Made by a program: the position numbers and the translations under genes. Positions 31,701-41,461 of a stretch of DNA of 64,000 nt are shown piece by piece. Each line of letters opens with the position of its first letter. Position 1 is the stretch's first letter. Source of the stretch: Perkinsus marinus ATCC 50983. Its lineage: Eukaryota; Perkinsozoa; Perkinsida; Perkinsidae. The notes below the pieces were generated by a model. It saw nothing but the letters and a program-made list of their open reading frames with translations, was not told where the DNA came from and ran no database searches. Location of the stretch: assembly GCF_000006405.1 (NCBI RefSeq), contig NW_003208655.1, positions 631,715 to 695,714 of the forward strand. The letters run 5' to 3'.

Positions 31701-34700
31701 CCACGAAGCATGCTGGACAATCCCAAGATAGATTTGGGAGTATTATACTCATCATTCCCTAATCGACTGGTATTGAGTTGGTCTACTTCGACACCGGTGA
31801 ATCTAACATGGTAACAGCTGTAGAACTGAACTCCTCCATCAACGCCGCCTCTACTCGAGAAGATCTTTCCCGGCTACGGTCAACGGCACGTCGTCTTCGG
31901 ACCAACAATTGTAAAAAGCGCACCGAAATTCAGGAGCGTTTGGCTGACAACGACATTGATGACAACAAGTTGGCGCTATTGGAGACTGAGGAAGCTACGT
32001 TAGAAGCAGAGATCATCGCACTCTCTGGCGCCGCTGACAATGCTTCCAGCAAGATCAATGCGTTAATGCGAGAGACCTGCATGGTGAACTCGGCCACTCT
32101 ATCAGCGGACGACTCCAACAACAACGCCACCGCAACGCCAACCTCTGCTGAGTCAGTTTCTGGTCTAGTCAGAGCCCTATCTTCGGCACTCAGTCGTCGG
32201 CCTTACGACTCAAGAACCAAACGAGCCGATATTAATCGTCTCCCTATGCAGGGTCGAAGTCTTATCGATCCCTACCAGCTTCCAGCCCACTTCAGACGAT
32301 TGGAGAAATGGTTTGCCAGCAACGAGTTTGGTACTTTTGACGACTCGACTAAGGCCTTCGTTGCCGATAAGGAGGTGGAAGCTCAGTTGGTTGAGAAGGC
32401 TATAGAGAGTCTCTCCTCTCATCGTAATGTCGCCTCTGAGGCGAACACTTTGGTTGATACCTATGGTGCTACTTGGAACCATCTCAAGAACACGCTCATC
32501 GACAAGTTTGCAAAGCCCGAAGACATCCGTCGTGAGCTCAACCGTAAGATATCCCAGCTCACATACAAGGGCCACTCTAATGTCGATGGGTTCATTTCTG
32601 AGTTGCGTCAGATCCACACATTGGCGTCTACCGTCAACTCCTCGCCTGAGGACAGTGTTTACTTCATCGACGACATTCTTCGGTGTCTCCCACCTAATGT
32701 CCACTCACAACTAGTTCAAGAAATTAATCAAACGGCCAGGATATGTCGACACAACAGCTCCTCGACTTCGAGTCCTACCACTAAACCATGGCAGCTCAAG
32801 CTACCCCTAGATGCTCCGTCCGATCAGCACTCTATTTTTGGTATTCTCTCGGACGTGGCACAGTCCCTCTTGGCGTCGACTGACTTTCGAAAGGTGCCAC
32901 CTGAATCTAACCGTGGCTCTCGTCGAGAGGACATGGGAGACAAGATCTCCAAAGTTAGCGACTCTACTACCAACAGTACCAGAGCACCACCTAGTGCGAT
33001 AACTGAAGCTCGTCGCCAACACAAGGAGGCCAATGACTGGGCGCGGAAACAGAATTTTGTCATCATCGTCATGGGGAAGGCTCTACGTTCATCCACTCCT
33101 ACCGACCCAGGTTTCAACAACGCCTCTGACGTGCGATTTCTGGTTTCCCGCCAAGGGAAGCGGTACGGCCTGGTCGCGTTTGACTCCAAAGCGGACGCTG
33201 AGAAAGTCATAGCCGAATACTTTTCGAACAAGGACTCATTCACTCTGGTCAAGCCATATGACCCTGACTTCAAGTCAAAAAACGACTCCGGGCGTCGCAG
33301 TCAGTAGGCGACTGTCGATTGCCCGTATTATCTATGCCTACTTCTACTGCTCCCTCAGCTAACGCTGTGGGAGCAAACTCTTCCGACCATCTATCACACG
33401 ATTTGATCGACGACTATGTTGCTGCCGTCGACGAAGGTCGTCATCATCCTGAGATATCTTTCGGCTTATCGCTCTCTCAACCTCACCGTTCAGAGACCAA
33501 CCATACTTCTGAACTTTTCGAGTTTCGAGGCTCGATCTCGAATCGATTCGGTCCCAGAGGTTATACAATCGATTGGTCCAATATCGATACCGGTAACCGA
33601 GAATCGATCTCGAATCGATTCTTTCGATTTAGGGGCGCCGGTTCGATCCAAGGCTCCGGCATTTTTATGTATTTTCTATTTCGAAAAGTTGCGCACAATG
33701 GAACCACTGAAACCCGGCACCTGCTCATCCGCGCCCCTAGATTCGTCGCCCCTAAGGTACTCAATCCGCCCCTAAATTGCCCAATCCGCCCCTAAATGAC
33801 TCGTACCGGCCCCTAACTTTTCAAGCTACCCGAGCGTCCCTGAAGCTTCACTGCAAGCATGTCACGTGGCTTTGTTGACTGCCATGACATCTTGAGGAAA
33901 ACTCATGTGCATCACGCTTGACCCTGGCCGTCTGAAAGATACATGTTCGAACTTGACCAGCCACTGGCTTGAACGTTTCGAAACCTTGGCCGACGCAATG
34001 ATCAATCTAGTTTCGCATCGTTGTGTTGAGCCGTGCTATCTACTGATCTTGGCCGGCGGCCAATGGCCGCCCTGAACACGTACTGAGCGTACTGAACTCC
34101 ACCACGTAACTACATTTATTAGCTAAGCACACTGGTATGGGTCACTGAGACAGAAACTGTGCCATGTATGTCAGTCTCAGAGAAGCTGTAACGATAGCGG
34201 ATGACTCATCCAACTTTAGAACGCATGTGGCATATTTAGGGGCGGATTGAGTAATTTAGGGGCGGGGCGAAGAATCCGGATTTTTGAACCTATGCTATAT
34301 GCGATAACTATTAGAGTTATTAGGCTACTTAGTAGCCGCTACTAGGGATATTGAATTTGCGGTGTGGATTATGCTCAGAAATAGTATTTGGATAATCTTC
34401 TTCTGAATTACCGAAGAACAATCTCGAGGGTTCGTCGAGGCTCGAGGCAAACGCGCAATCTGACCGAACCCGGGGAATACCATCCTTCCGACCCGGGGAA
34501 TCGGCATCTGCAGAATATCTGGCTGTCGCCGCAATTGGCAGCGTGCCACAGCAAAGCGATTCGCCTCGGGCGAACAGCAAGGTCGTGCGCGGATATTCAG
34601 TATCTCGCTGATGGAGTCTATCCGAGTCAGATAATCAGACAGCCTCCCAGTGCCTGTGGCTATCAACTGAGCGGTCTAGCCTCGACCCTTACTTTTTCTT

Positions 34701-37700
34701 CTCGTGGAAGTGCTTTGCTAAAGGCATCCTGAATTGTTGCAATAATATGACAGGTGCTGTAGACCCTATAAGTAACCCTCAATGCTGACGTAGAAGAGCA
34801 TTTCAATGAATTTCGAGTTTCGAGGTGGATCGATTCCTCGAATCGAATCGATTCGTCTGCCCGCCGCAGCATCCTCGATTGATTAGCACCGAACAATCGA
34901 TCGATTTTCGATATCTCGATCCAATCGAGCCTCGGTCCGATGTATGAGACCAACGCTGACCTACGAATCCGAGGAGTGCTCGATACCGGTGCTACCAGCT
35001 CGTATATCGTGGTGCCAGAGTCGTTCATACTGGCATTTCAGACAGATCCTCTCCATCAGCCAGTTGCAGTGACCCTAGCTAACGGAAGTCAGGTCAACAT
35101 CAACACAAGTATTCCCTGCTCAATCATGGTTCGGGATATACGCTCTGGTGAGTACTTCAATGCTGGCCATCATACTCTCCGTGTGTTAAACTGCCGTGAG
35201 CGACTTCATCGGCCCTATTGTCTCATTGGTAGAGATTTGATCAAGGCTTGGTGTCTCGTATGCGTTGGCCTCGACTCCGTTACCCTGTCTGGTCGTTTGG
35301 TATATGAGGCTACTCCTGTATCGACACAACTACCGGCTGCGCCCTCCCTCGCTACCATCTATCTGGTGGACGACACTGACCCGAAGTCATTGGTATCGCT
35401 ACCCCCGGTGGTAGCTCCCCCTGATCCTCCTACTCAACTATGTAATCAAGACAAAAAACTCGCTCTCGATATTCTCCAAGCACTGGTTGCCAAAGGATGG
35501 CGTGATCTTCCTCTGTCGAGGGGTTATCGCTGTCGTATCCGAGAACTGTGCCCGGTCGAGCACCTAGACTCTCCACATCAAACACATGTTGGTGAACTGT
35601 TTTTACCCGCGTCAACTCTATCGACAAGGCCATCACTCAGGAACTTCGCCACTCCTCTCTTCAAGCGACTGTCTCCTGACCTCAAGGTCGCCTATAACTC
35701 GATGATAGAAGACTACGTCACCAAGAAGTGGTGGGTATCGGCTCCAGCGACTACGACTGTCAGCCCCACCCCAGCTGCCAATGTTTTCCTGATCAATGGT
35801 TCCAAGCGACCAAGGCTCGTTTGTGATTTGCGAGCTTGCAATGCTGCTCTACCTCGCGCTAGCTCGCGCAACCCGGACTTGTGGAAAGTACTGTCTATCA
35901 TCCGCTTGACTGGTCCATCAATAATCGTTGGCGCCGACATATCTTCGGCGTTCTACGCCATCAGAATCAGTGCGGAGTCTGGCACTACCCACTTCGTGCT
36001 GCACACAGCGCTTGGCACCTTTTGGTCTACAAGGTCATTGTTTGGAACAAGTATAGGTCCCAGCTCTCTGAGTGGCACACTAGGATCGAGTGTCGAGGCT
36101 GTCAAGAACTGCTCATCTGTTTTGCAGTCACCGTCAGTGGTTTCGGTGGTCTCGAATCATAGCGATCATGGAGATACGCACACTCGTTACCCTGTCGACC
36201 TCACCTCCAACCTCCAGTATTTTGCTGATGATATCGTCTGCTCCGGCTTCATCTGCACAATTATCCTCCACCTCATGGCTATCTTATTACAGGTCTTGGT
36301 CTTTCTGGCGTTTAACTGCCAGCCCAAGAAGTGTGCCATTTTGACGACTGAGGACAATCGTCAGGAGGCCGAGAAGACATGTAAGCAGTTTGGCCTACTC
36401 TTCCCTATAGCTGAAGTTATTGGAGTGCTGGGCGTGGTCTTCTCCTATACAGCAATCTGTGGTGGTCTTCCAGCACGACTATGTATGAGCTGTGATGCGG
36501 CTTCTCGCATGGCGAAAGCTATGGACTTCCTGAAGAAAGATCCGGTGTTGGCTCAGCGACCTAGTAAGATCGATATTTTCGCGGTCGGTGGTAAGCTTAG
36601 CTTCGACCAGGGACGGGTCCATGGAGAACGAAGGCTCATCAGTGATCTCTTGAAGGTCATTATTGCTAGGAATTTCCCTAGCTCTCCTTGGCACCAGCAC
36701 TGTGACTTGACGACTATGCCTTCGACCGAGCAACAGGCCTACGAAGCGGTGGTGCTGTGGGCAAGGGAGGTCTGTGAATCGTCTTCGTCATGTCGTCATC
36801 TATCCCCTCTTCGTTCTAAGGGGCAATCTGAGGTCACCATTATCGTTGAGACCGATGCTTCGCTCTATGGCGGCGCTACGGTGGTAAGGATAGACGACGA
36901 CATTATCCTTCAAGATGTGTATCGTTTCTCGGCTCGGCAAATCTCCTATTCATCGAATAGGAGAGAGCTACTGATGTGCTTACAAGGCATTCGTAGAGCG
37001 GCTGAGTTGATATCCTACCATCGTACCACTCTCACAGCCCTCACGAAATGCTCACACCTCTTCTTTAATGTCGACTTCCTTACCGACAACAAGTCTAGTT
37101 GTAGCTGGCTGTCCAATGATGAGGCTGTACTGAAGCTACAGAGCTCGAAGATTCTTGAGCGACGCGCCATCATACGACTCATTGACTCTATCTCAGAGGA
37201 GCTTAAGGTCATCAGGCAGTATGGTCGGTTGTCGCTATCACACTTGGCGGGTGCTACTAACCACTATGCTGACTCAGCCAGCCGGTTGTTGGACCGGCCT
37301 GTCAAGACGGGCACGACAACCACTAGATTGGGTGAGCTTTTGGCTGCCTATAAGAAGTCTGATAACCTCAAGCCATCACAGTTGATGGGGTCCGACAAAG
37401 GCGAGTGTGCCGGAGAGCATTGCTGCTGGGCGGGGTCTATCTCTCACGATGAAATACGGCTCATGGTCAACGCCGCGTCTGCACCAGCTATGTCCCTTCG
37501 AGAGGATCTCCCAAGCATCTCCCACGAAGACCTGGAAGAGCAAGAGAGGGACTTAGAAGGTGACTTTGACTCCTGCTGCTGTCTGATAGAAGATGATGAC
37601 CCTACCGGAGGTATAGCAGCTTATGATCGTCAACCATTCTCTATGATAGCGTCTATAACCTCCGGCTCAGATGACTTTTGTGAGGATGTTTGTCGTGCCG

Positions 37701-40700
37701 TTGATTGCGTCCTTGCAATCCGTGATGACCTCGGTCAGAACCCCCCAGCGCCTCACCCAACGGCAGAGCCATTGATCGAAGCAATTGCCCGTGATTCATG
37801 GGATGTCGACTCCGTACTAGACCGAGTCCATATACTGCGATTGGTTCTCTCTGTCCTGCGGTCTAATGCTCAAGCTCCTAATGCCACTGTCCTGGAGTGC
37901 GAATGGAACCAAGCTTGGAATCAAGAGGATGTCTTATGCGCTGCTCACTCAGCACAGTTCAACTTGGTTAACGGTAAATCTCTACACGATATCAAGACCA
38001 ACAAAGGATGCTCCTGGGATGTTATCGACCCAACTGCCCTCTCCAAAGTCTTAGCCTACCGATGTGGACTGCCGACCGGAGAGGTGGTGCTGCAACCGTG
38101 GATCCCATCGGCGAACGTCCACTTCATCAAGAAGGTTGTTCTTTCGGCCCATCGTAGCTGCCGTCATGGGTGTCTCCCTACGACTTCATCCAGGGTGAAG
38201 CTCTTCCATGTGCAGTCTCTGATACGCACAGTCAAATCGGTGATAAACGACTGTGTAACATGCAAGATACTACACTCTTCTAGGACTTGGTCAGTTCCCT
38301 GTGGTATGGGCGACACATCTGCCGAGGACATGTTTAAGTTGGCGCCTTACAGCTATGCAACGTGTGATGTCCTATCGTTGGGAGATCATTCCAAACTGCT
38401 CACGGTACAGTGTAGAGCAACTCGGCATATCTGCTGGAAACATCTCGACGACGATGGTGAGAACATCGACAACATCATCAGAGCACTTAAGAGGGTGAAG
38501 CGATGCGTGGGAGGTCTCCGTTATCTATATACTGATCAAGCGGGATACTTCAGATCGGACAAATTCCGTGTGCGACTTCTACAAGAACTTCGATGTGAAC
38601 TCCGACTACTACCTCGCTATTCCCCATGGGCGGGGTCTAATGAGCGCCACCATCGGACCGCTCTTAATATGCTACGGGCTCTACTCAGACACGACGGTGG
38701 CCGCGTGGGTAACTTGACCCCTAGCCAACGCCAGGACATTTACGACGAGGTCACTCTGCTACATAACTCACTCCCCATCGGTGTCTACACCCTTCAAGGA
38801 GCTAGAGAGATTCCACTAACGAGTGACATGCTCGCTTTTGGTCACACTCGAGCTGATTCCTTCACGGATGTCAGCACCTTGAGAACGATGGCACCATGGA
38901 TTCCCTATAAGGTTGCCCGCCGGGCTCGTAACATCTACCTCAGCCACATGTGGTCTATCGTTAAGAAGCGCAACTCCGAGCTGAGGCCGGTCAACAAGCG
39001 TCTTGGGGCCAATCACGACAACGACCCCTTTTCCGTTGCATCGCCAGTACTGGTCTACACTGGAGTACCGCGTAAGCTGGCACCGGCATTCACACTAGGG
39101 CATGTGAAGGAGAGAGTGAGCACTAACCGTGTCCGTATCATTCACCCCAACGGTACTACAAGTATCGAAAACCTTCGCAACGTGGTCCCTATGATTCAGT
39201 ATGATCGCGATCCTCCCCAACAAGATGATTTGCCTGATGAGTGAGGTCTATTTTTTTCAGTGGCCAGTCGTCCTGGCTGAGGTGGCTCGTCTCTGCGATG
39301 CTTCGCATCGAGAGGGGGGCGTGTAAGATACCGAGGATATCTAAATAATAATTAACCTATTTCAGCCTATTGTCCAGTAGTACCTTCTGTGTGCGTTATT
39401 CATATCTTTCATTGTATCCTTCGCTCGCCATTGGATACTTGTAACCGCCACGAAGCATGCTGGACAATCCCAAGATAGATTTGGGAGTATTATACTCATC
39501 ATTCCCTAATCGACTGGTATTGAGTTGGTCTACTTCGACACCGGTGAATCTAACATGATTACTTATCTAAACATTAACACTTAAATTCAAGTCGCGTATT
39601 TCAAAATGTAGAAAAATTTTTTATCGCTCTGCACGCGTGGCATCTACTGCAACATCACACGGGATTTAGTAATGCCTAAATATACTCAATTGATGTAGAC
39701 TATATTCACCCTAAGCTTAGCTGATGGGTCTCTTAACCCGAGGGAGTCACAATGTGCTACGGGCAGCAGTGTTGGAGTAGGAATATATGTTCGCTGTCTA
39801 ATTTTTTCTGTCGAATTTCCTCGCTAGTTATAGGAATTCGGGTAGAAGTGTTCAAAAGTCAGTAAGAATTTACCGAAATTCCGTCAGAATTTTCAAATTG
39901 ACACCAACACATGTGGTTGACGACCATGCACATATTTTCTCACATTGCCTGTGGTGGATCGGGACAGCGATGATGATGATGTACCAGCATCTTCGAATGT
40001 GAGCTTAGGTATATGCTGCCAGCGCTACTAACAACTGGTCTTAGTCGCCAGTTGGGAATTCCCGACGCGGCGTTTGCTATTTCCGGCGAATACGTACGCG
40101 AGGCTGTTTTGTGAGTTGCTGTTGAAACTCTTCTATCGATACTTCCTAATAGGAATATTCAAGTACTACCTCCGATCTCTTTGGCTACCAAATTGGCACC
40201 GCCCGGGCTAGAGGGGACTTTATTCTCGCTGTTTACTACAGTGCAGAACCTCTCTGCAGGTGCCTCTAGGCTGACCTCATGTGAGTAACCATCAGTCTTT
40301 AGATTAGTGTTAGTGGTCGGCTTGTTAGCGGCCGCTATTGCTATGTTTGGTGTGAACTCCCCTCACTTCAACGGCATCACGGCGTTGATATTTTTCTGTG
40401 GTATGGGCCTTCTGGCACCTCTACCGGTGAGTATTGGAAAATATGCACATGGTCAACTAGGTGTGTTGGTGACAATATGAAAACTATGAAATAATTATTG
40501 GTTTCTCTACACTTCTACCCAAATGAGCTCAGACGAGGAAACTAAACGTATAGTCTAACTCTGATGAACTAAGTTCGTATCGTTCCGAGCGAACTCTAGA
40601 GCTTGGGCGCGGGCATACCTCTCGGAAAAATTCGGAAAAATTTATATTTTTTGTTTGCTATCAGAGATATTTCTAAGTATAAGTTTTTGAACGTCTTTTT

Positions 40701-40850
40701 GAACAGATTCTTTCGTCGATATCTGAGGAGGGAGAGGAAGCCACTGATGGTGAGGATAGATACCGTGTGGTGGAAATAGAAGACCATCAGCAAACTGGAC
40801 AGTTGGGGGTTTTGATGCTACTAGTGTTGGTGTTTTTGTTTTTTTCGTAG
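28752..40850 (+). CDS. Folate/biopterin transporter, BT1 family (MFS-type membrane transporter)
   Basis: Members of this family import folates or pterins across a membrane by about 12 helices. Exons that join in phase are 28752-28951, 29727-29803, 30007 to about 30138, 31133-31295, 31342-31423, 40009-40110, 40153-40280, 40308-40426 and 40707-40850 (TAG). One or two small exons remain unplaced near 29830-29960 and 31000-31080. The family pattern is clear. YYMKEDLLLSPAT is followed by WGISRIPWILKP, then SDSIPILGYRRKPYL and SSYGTGLLLEI. Next come YDQALYYYYIDKLGFTPEVMG, LGIPDAAFAISGEYV and LATKLAPPGLEGTLFSL. The last exon ends in a hydrophobic helix. The 8,585-nt intron 31424-40008 holds a complete LTR retrotransposon; without it the intron would be about 600 nt. 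Confidence 0.87.
30281..30412 (+). repeat. Family A copy
   Basis: In a transporter intron, about 120 bp from a second copy in the opposite orientation. Confidence 0.82.
30534..30652 (-). repeat. Family A copy, internally deleted
   Basis: The centre is shortened: CGCGAATATCG runs directly into CCACTCCACGTAAAAC. It forms an inverted pair with the copy at 30281. Confidence 0.75.
30822..30941 (+). repeat. Dispersed repeat copy 2 (partner 9688-9812)
   Basis: Second copy, in a transporter intron, same orientation. It has no terminal repeats or ORF. Confidence 0.8.
31575..31808 (+). repeat. 5' LTR (234 bp)
   Basis: It starts TGTAAGATACC and ends GAATCTAACA, giving the standard TG...CA ends. The two bases after it also match downstream of the 3' LTR, which I attribute to the PBS and chance. 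Confidence 0.92.
31808..33307 (+). CDS. gag: Gag-like polyprotein
   Basis: The ATG at 31808 gives 499 residues. An N-terminal coiled-coil region (about residues 10-100) is followed by a capsid-like helical core around residues 160-300. There a W..LK..LIDKF stretch and ISQLTYKGHSNVDGFISELR match the retrotransposon gag pattern. No CCHC zinc knuckle is visible in the C-terminal part, which is Ser/Lys-rich. The A of the start codon is the last base of the LTR, so the initiation codon spans the LTR-PBS junction. Confidence 0.85.
   Translation: MVTAVELNSSINAASTREDLSRLRSTARRLRTNNCKKRTEIQERLADNDIDDNKLALLETEEATLEAEIIALSGAADNASSKINALMRETCMVNSATLSADDSNNNATATPTSAESVSGLVRALSSALSRRPYDSRTKRADINRLPMQGRSLIDPYQLPAHFRRLEKWFASNEFGTFDDSTKAFVADKEVEAQLVEKAIESLSSHRNVASEANTLVDTYGATWNHLKNTLIDKFAKPEDIRRELNRKISQLTYKGHSNVDGFISELRQIHTLASTVNSSPEDSVYFIDDILRCLPPNVHSQLVQEINQTARICRHNSSSTSSPTTKPWQLKLPLDAPSDQHSIFGILSDVAQSLLASTDFRKVPPESNRGSRREDMGDKISKVSDSTTNSTRAPPSAITEARRQHKEANDWARKQNFVIIVMGKALRSSTPTDPGFNNASDVRFLVSRQGKRYGLVAFDSKADAEKVIAEYFSNKDSFTLVKPYDPDFKSKNDSGRRSQ
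31809..31826 (+). other. Primer-binding site (PBS)
   Basis: TGGTAACAGCTGTAGAAC follows the LTR immediately and begins with the TGG expected to pair with the CCA end of a tRNA. The priming tRNA was not identified. Confidence 0.6.
33308..34939. other. Gag-pol spacer disrupted by nested repeats
   Basis: About 1.6 kb separates gag from pol and contains no coherent ORF. It holds direct repeats of TTCGAGTTTCGAGG at 33517-33530 and 34812-34825, several AATCGATTCG repeats, and an inverted-repeat element. A tRNA-B-box-like CCGGTTCGATC occurs at about 33640. Confidence 0.6.
33731..34280. mobile_element. Nested inverted-repeat element inside the retrotransposon
   Basis: The left side carries TACTCAATCCGCCCCTAAAT and further CCGCCCCTAAAT copies. 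The right side carries the reverse complement (ATTTAGGGGCGG..GAG) at about 34235-34275. The unit of about 550 bp has no ORF and looks like a non-autonomous DNA element inserted between gag and pol. Confidence 0.55.
34940..39244 (+). CDS. pol: Pol polyprotein: protease, reverse transcriptase, RNase H, integrase
   Basis: The uninterrupted 1,434-residue frame starts at an ATG at 34940. LDTGATSSY at residue 14 is the aspartic protease site. The reverse transcriptase contains YFADD near residue 426, an FADD variant of the usual YxDD. RNase H shows VETDAS near residue 636, NRREL, FLTDN and HYADSASR. Integrase has an HHCC-type zinc domain (HRSCRH ... CVTC) near residue 1067. A DDE core follows: CDVLS, YTDQAG at about 1197, and NERHH, with exactly 35 residues between the last two acidic residues. 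With identical LTRs and an intact frame, the element looks recently active. Confidence 0.93.
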   Translation: MYETNADLRIRGVLDTGATSSYIVVPESFILAFQTDPLHQPVAVTLANGSQVNINTSIPCSIMVRDIRSGEYFNAGHHTLRVLNCRERLHRPYCLIGRDLIKAWCLVCVGLDSVTLSGRLVYEATPVSTQLPAAPSLATIYLVDDTDPKSLVSLPPVVAPPDPPTQLCNQDKKLALDILQALVAKGWRDLPLSRGYRCRIRELCPVEHLDSPHQTHVGELFLPASTLSTRPSLRNFATPLFKRLSPDLKVAYNSMIEDYVTKKWWVSAPATTTVSPTPAANVFLINGSKRPRLVCDLRACNAALPRASSRNPDLWKVLSIIRLTGPSIIVGADISSAFYAIRISAESGTTHFVLHTALGTFWSTRSLFGTSIGPSSLSGTLGSSVEAVKNCSSVLQSPSVVSVVSNHSDHGDTHTRYPVDLTSNLQYFADDIVCSGFICTIILHLMAILLQVLVFLAFNCQPKKCAILTTEDNRQEAEKTCKQFGLLFPIAEVIGVLGVVFSYTAICGGLPARLCMSCDAASRMAKAMDFLKKDPVLAQRPSKIDIFAVGGKLSFDQGRVHGERRLISDLLKVIIARNFPSSPWHQHCDLTTMPSTEQQAYEAVVLWAREVCESSSSCRHLSPLRSKGQSEVTIIVETDASLYGGATVVRIDDDIILQDVYRFSARQISYSSNRRELLMCLQGIRRAAELISYHRTTLTALTKCSHLFFNVDFLTDNKSSCSWLSNDEAVLKLQSSKILERRAIIRLIDSISEELKVIRQYGRLSLSHLAGATNHYADSASRLLDRPVKTGTTTTRLGELLAAYKKSDNLKPSQLMGSDKGECAGEHCCWAGSISHDEIRLMVNAASAPAMSLREDLPSISHEDLEEQERDLEGDFDSCCCLIEDDDPTGGIAAYDRQPFSMIASITSGSDDFCEDVCRAVDCVLAIRDDLGQNPPAPHPTAEPLIEAIARDSWDVDSVLDRVHILRLVLSVLRSNAQAPNATVLECEWNQAWNQEDVLCAAHSAQFNLVNGKSLHDIKTNKGCSWDVIDPTALSKVLAYRCGLPTGEVVLQPWIPSANVHFIKKVVLSAHRSCRHGCLPTTSSRVKLFHVQSLIRTVKSVINDCVTCKILHSSRTWSVPCGMGDTSAEDMFKLAPYSYATCDVLSLGDHSKLLTVQCRATRHICWKHLDDDGENIDNIIRALKRVKRCVGGLRYLYTDQAGYFRSDKFRVRLLQELRCELRLLPRYSPWAGSNERHHRTALNMLRALLRHDGGRVGNLTPSQRQDIYDEVTLLHNSLPIGVYTLQGAREIPLTSDMLAFGHTRADSFTDVSTLRTMAPWIPYKVARRARNIYLSHMWSIVKKRNSELRPVNKRLGANHDNDPFSVASPVLVYTGVPRKLAPAFTLGHVKERVSTNRVRIIHPNGTTSIENLRNVVPMIQYDRDPPQQDDLPDE
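39310..39321 (+). other. Polypurine tract
   Basis: GAGAGGGGGGCG directly precedes the 3' LTR and fits the plus-strand priming site of reverse transcription. Confidence 0.7.
39322..39555 (+). repeat. 3' LTR (234 bp)
   Basis: Identical by eye to 31575-31808 over its full length. Confidence 0.92.
39768..39950 (-). repeat. Family B copy
   Basis: In the transporter intron between the retrotransposon and exon 40009. Confidence 0.75.
40435..40530 (+). repeat. Family B copy, 3' truncated
   Basis: Starts 8 nt after a transporter donor site. Confidence 0.65.
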
Positions 40851-41461
40851 GAGTACCACAACTCCTCCAACACTCGTTATGGGAGATACCTCTGATGAGG
40901 CCACCAACCCGGTGAGAGGTCCCGAGTTCTATCCGATGTCATCATGTATTATAGGATCATACGATGAATGAGTTGACACCTCTTGGCCGAGGAAGGCGCC
41001 TCAGTGTCGATGACTGACCCAACATGACCGTGTGACCATAGAATTTGATAGAACGACTTTGGTTGCTAGTTGGCAGCGTTTTCAATTGGTACTAGCAAAC
41101 GGCCGATCGTATCACATCTTGAAATATTTGTTTATATTATGAATTGCTGGCGTGATCGAAGTGTCCATCTCAAAAGGCATTGAGAACGTCGGGGTGAGAT
41201 GGTATTACATTTCTTACTGTATGTCGTCAGAATAGACCGAGACTGTTGTTGATGATGATAATTCTCCCGATCTGTTGTGCTCTGCTTAGACATGCGCTAT
41301 GAAAAGAAACAAATTCCCTCCGTAACAGAGGCTCCGCTAAGGCTTTGTGTCGTTCTCATGCAACTTCCCGTTAGTCAACTACTTTTAAAATCGGAGAAAA
41401 CAACAACTACGACATGCGTTGAATGACGAATGCCCAGCGTTAGTAGTTCCAAATCACTTCG
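40851..41461. other. Intergenic region between the transporter and WDR19
   Basis: No ORF or repeat of note. The spacing of about 610 nt between genes in the same direction leaves room for a promoter, but no element can be named. Confidence 0.4.

Larger units (their letters stand above)
31575..39555 (+). mobile_element. Complete LTR retrotransposon in the transporter intron
   Basis: The element has two 234-bp LTRs that appear identical by eye, a primer-binding site directly after the 5' LTR, gag and pol ORFs, and a polypurine tract before the 3' LTR. Domain order in pol is protease, reverse transcriptase, RNase H, integrase, as in Ty3- and BEL-type elements; I cannot assign the clade. A convincing target-site duplication is not visible: only TGA abuts both ends, and part of that may be chance. 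It lies in the same orientation as the host gene. Confidence 0.93.

Noticed and set aside
33319-33795. ORF following gag
   Set aside because: It runs into AATCGATTCG repeats and the nested element; no pol domain is encoded before 34940.
31570-39560. Target-site duplication of the retrotransposon
   Set aside because: Only TGA abuts both ends, and the TG could derive from the PBS-like sequence; too short to claim.
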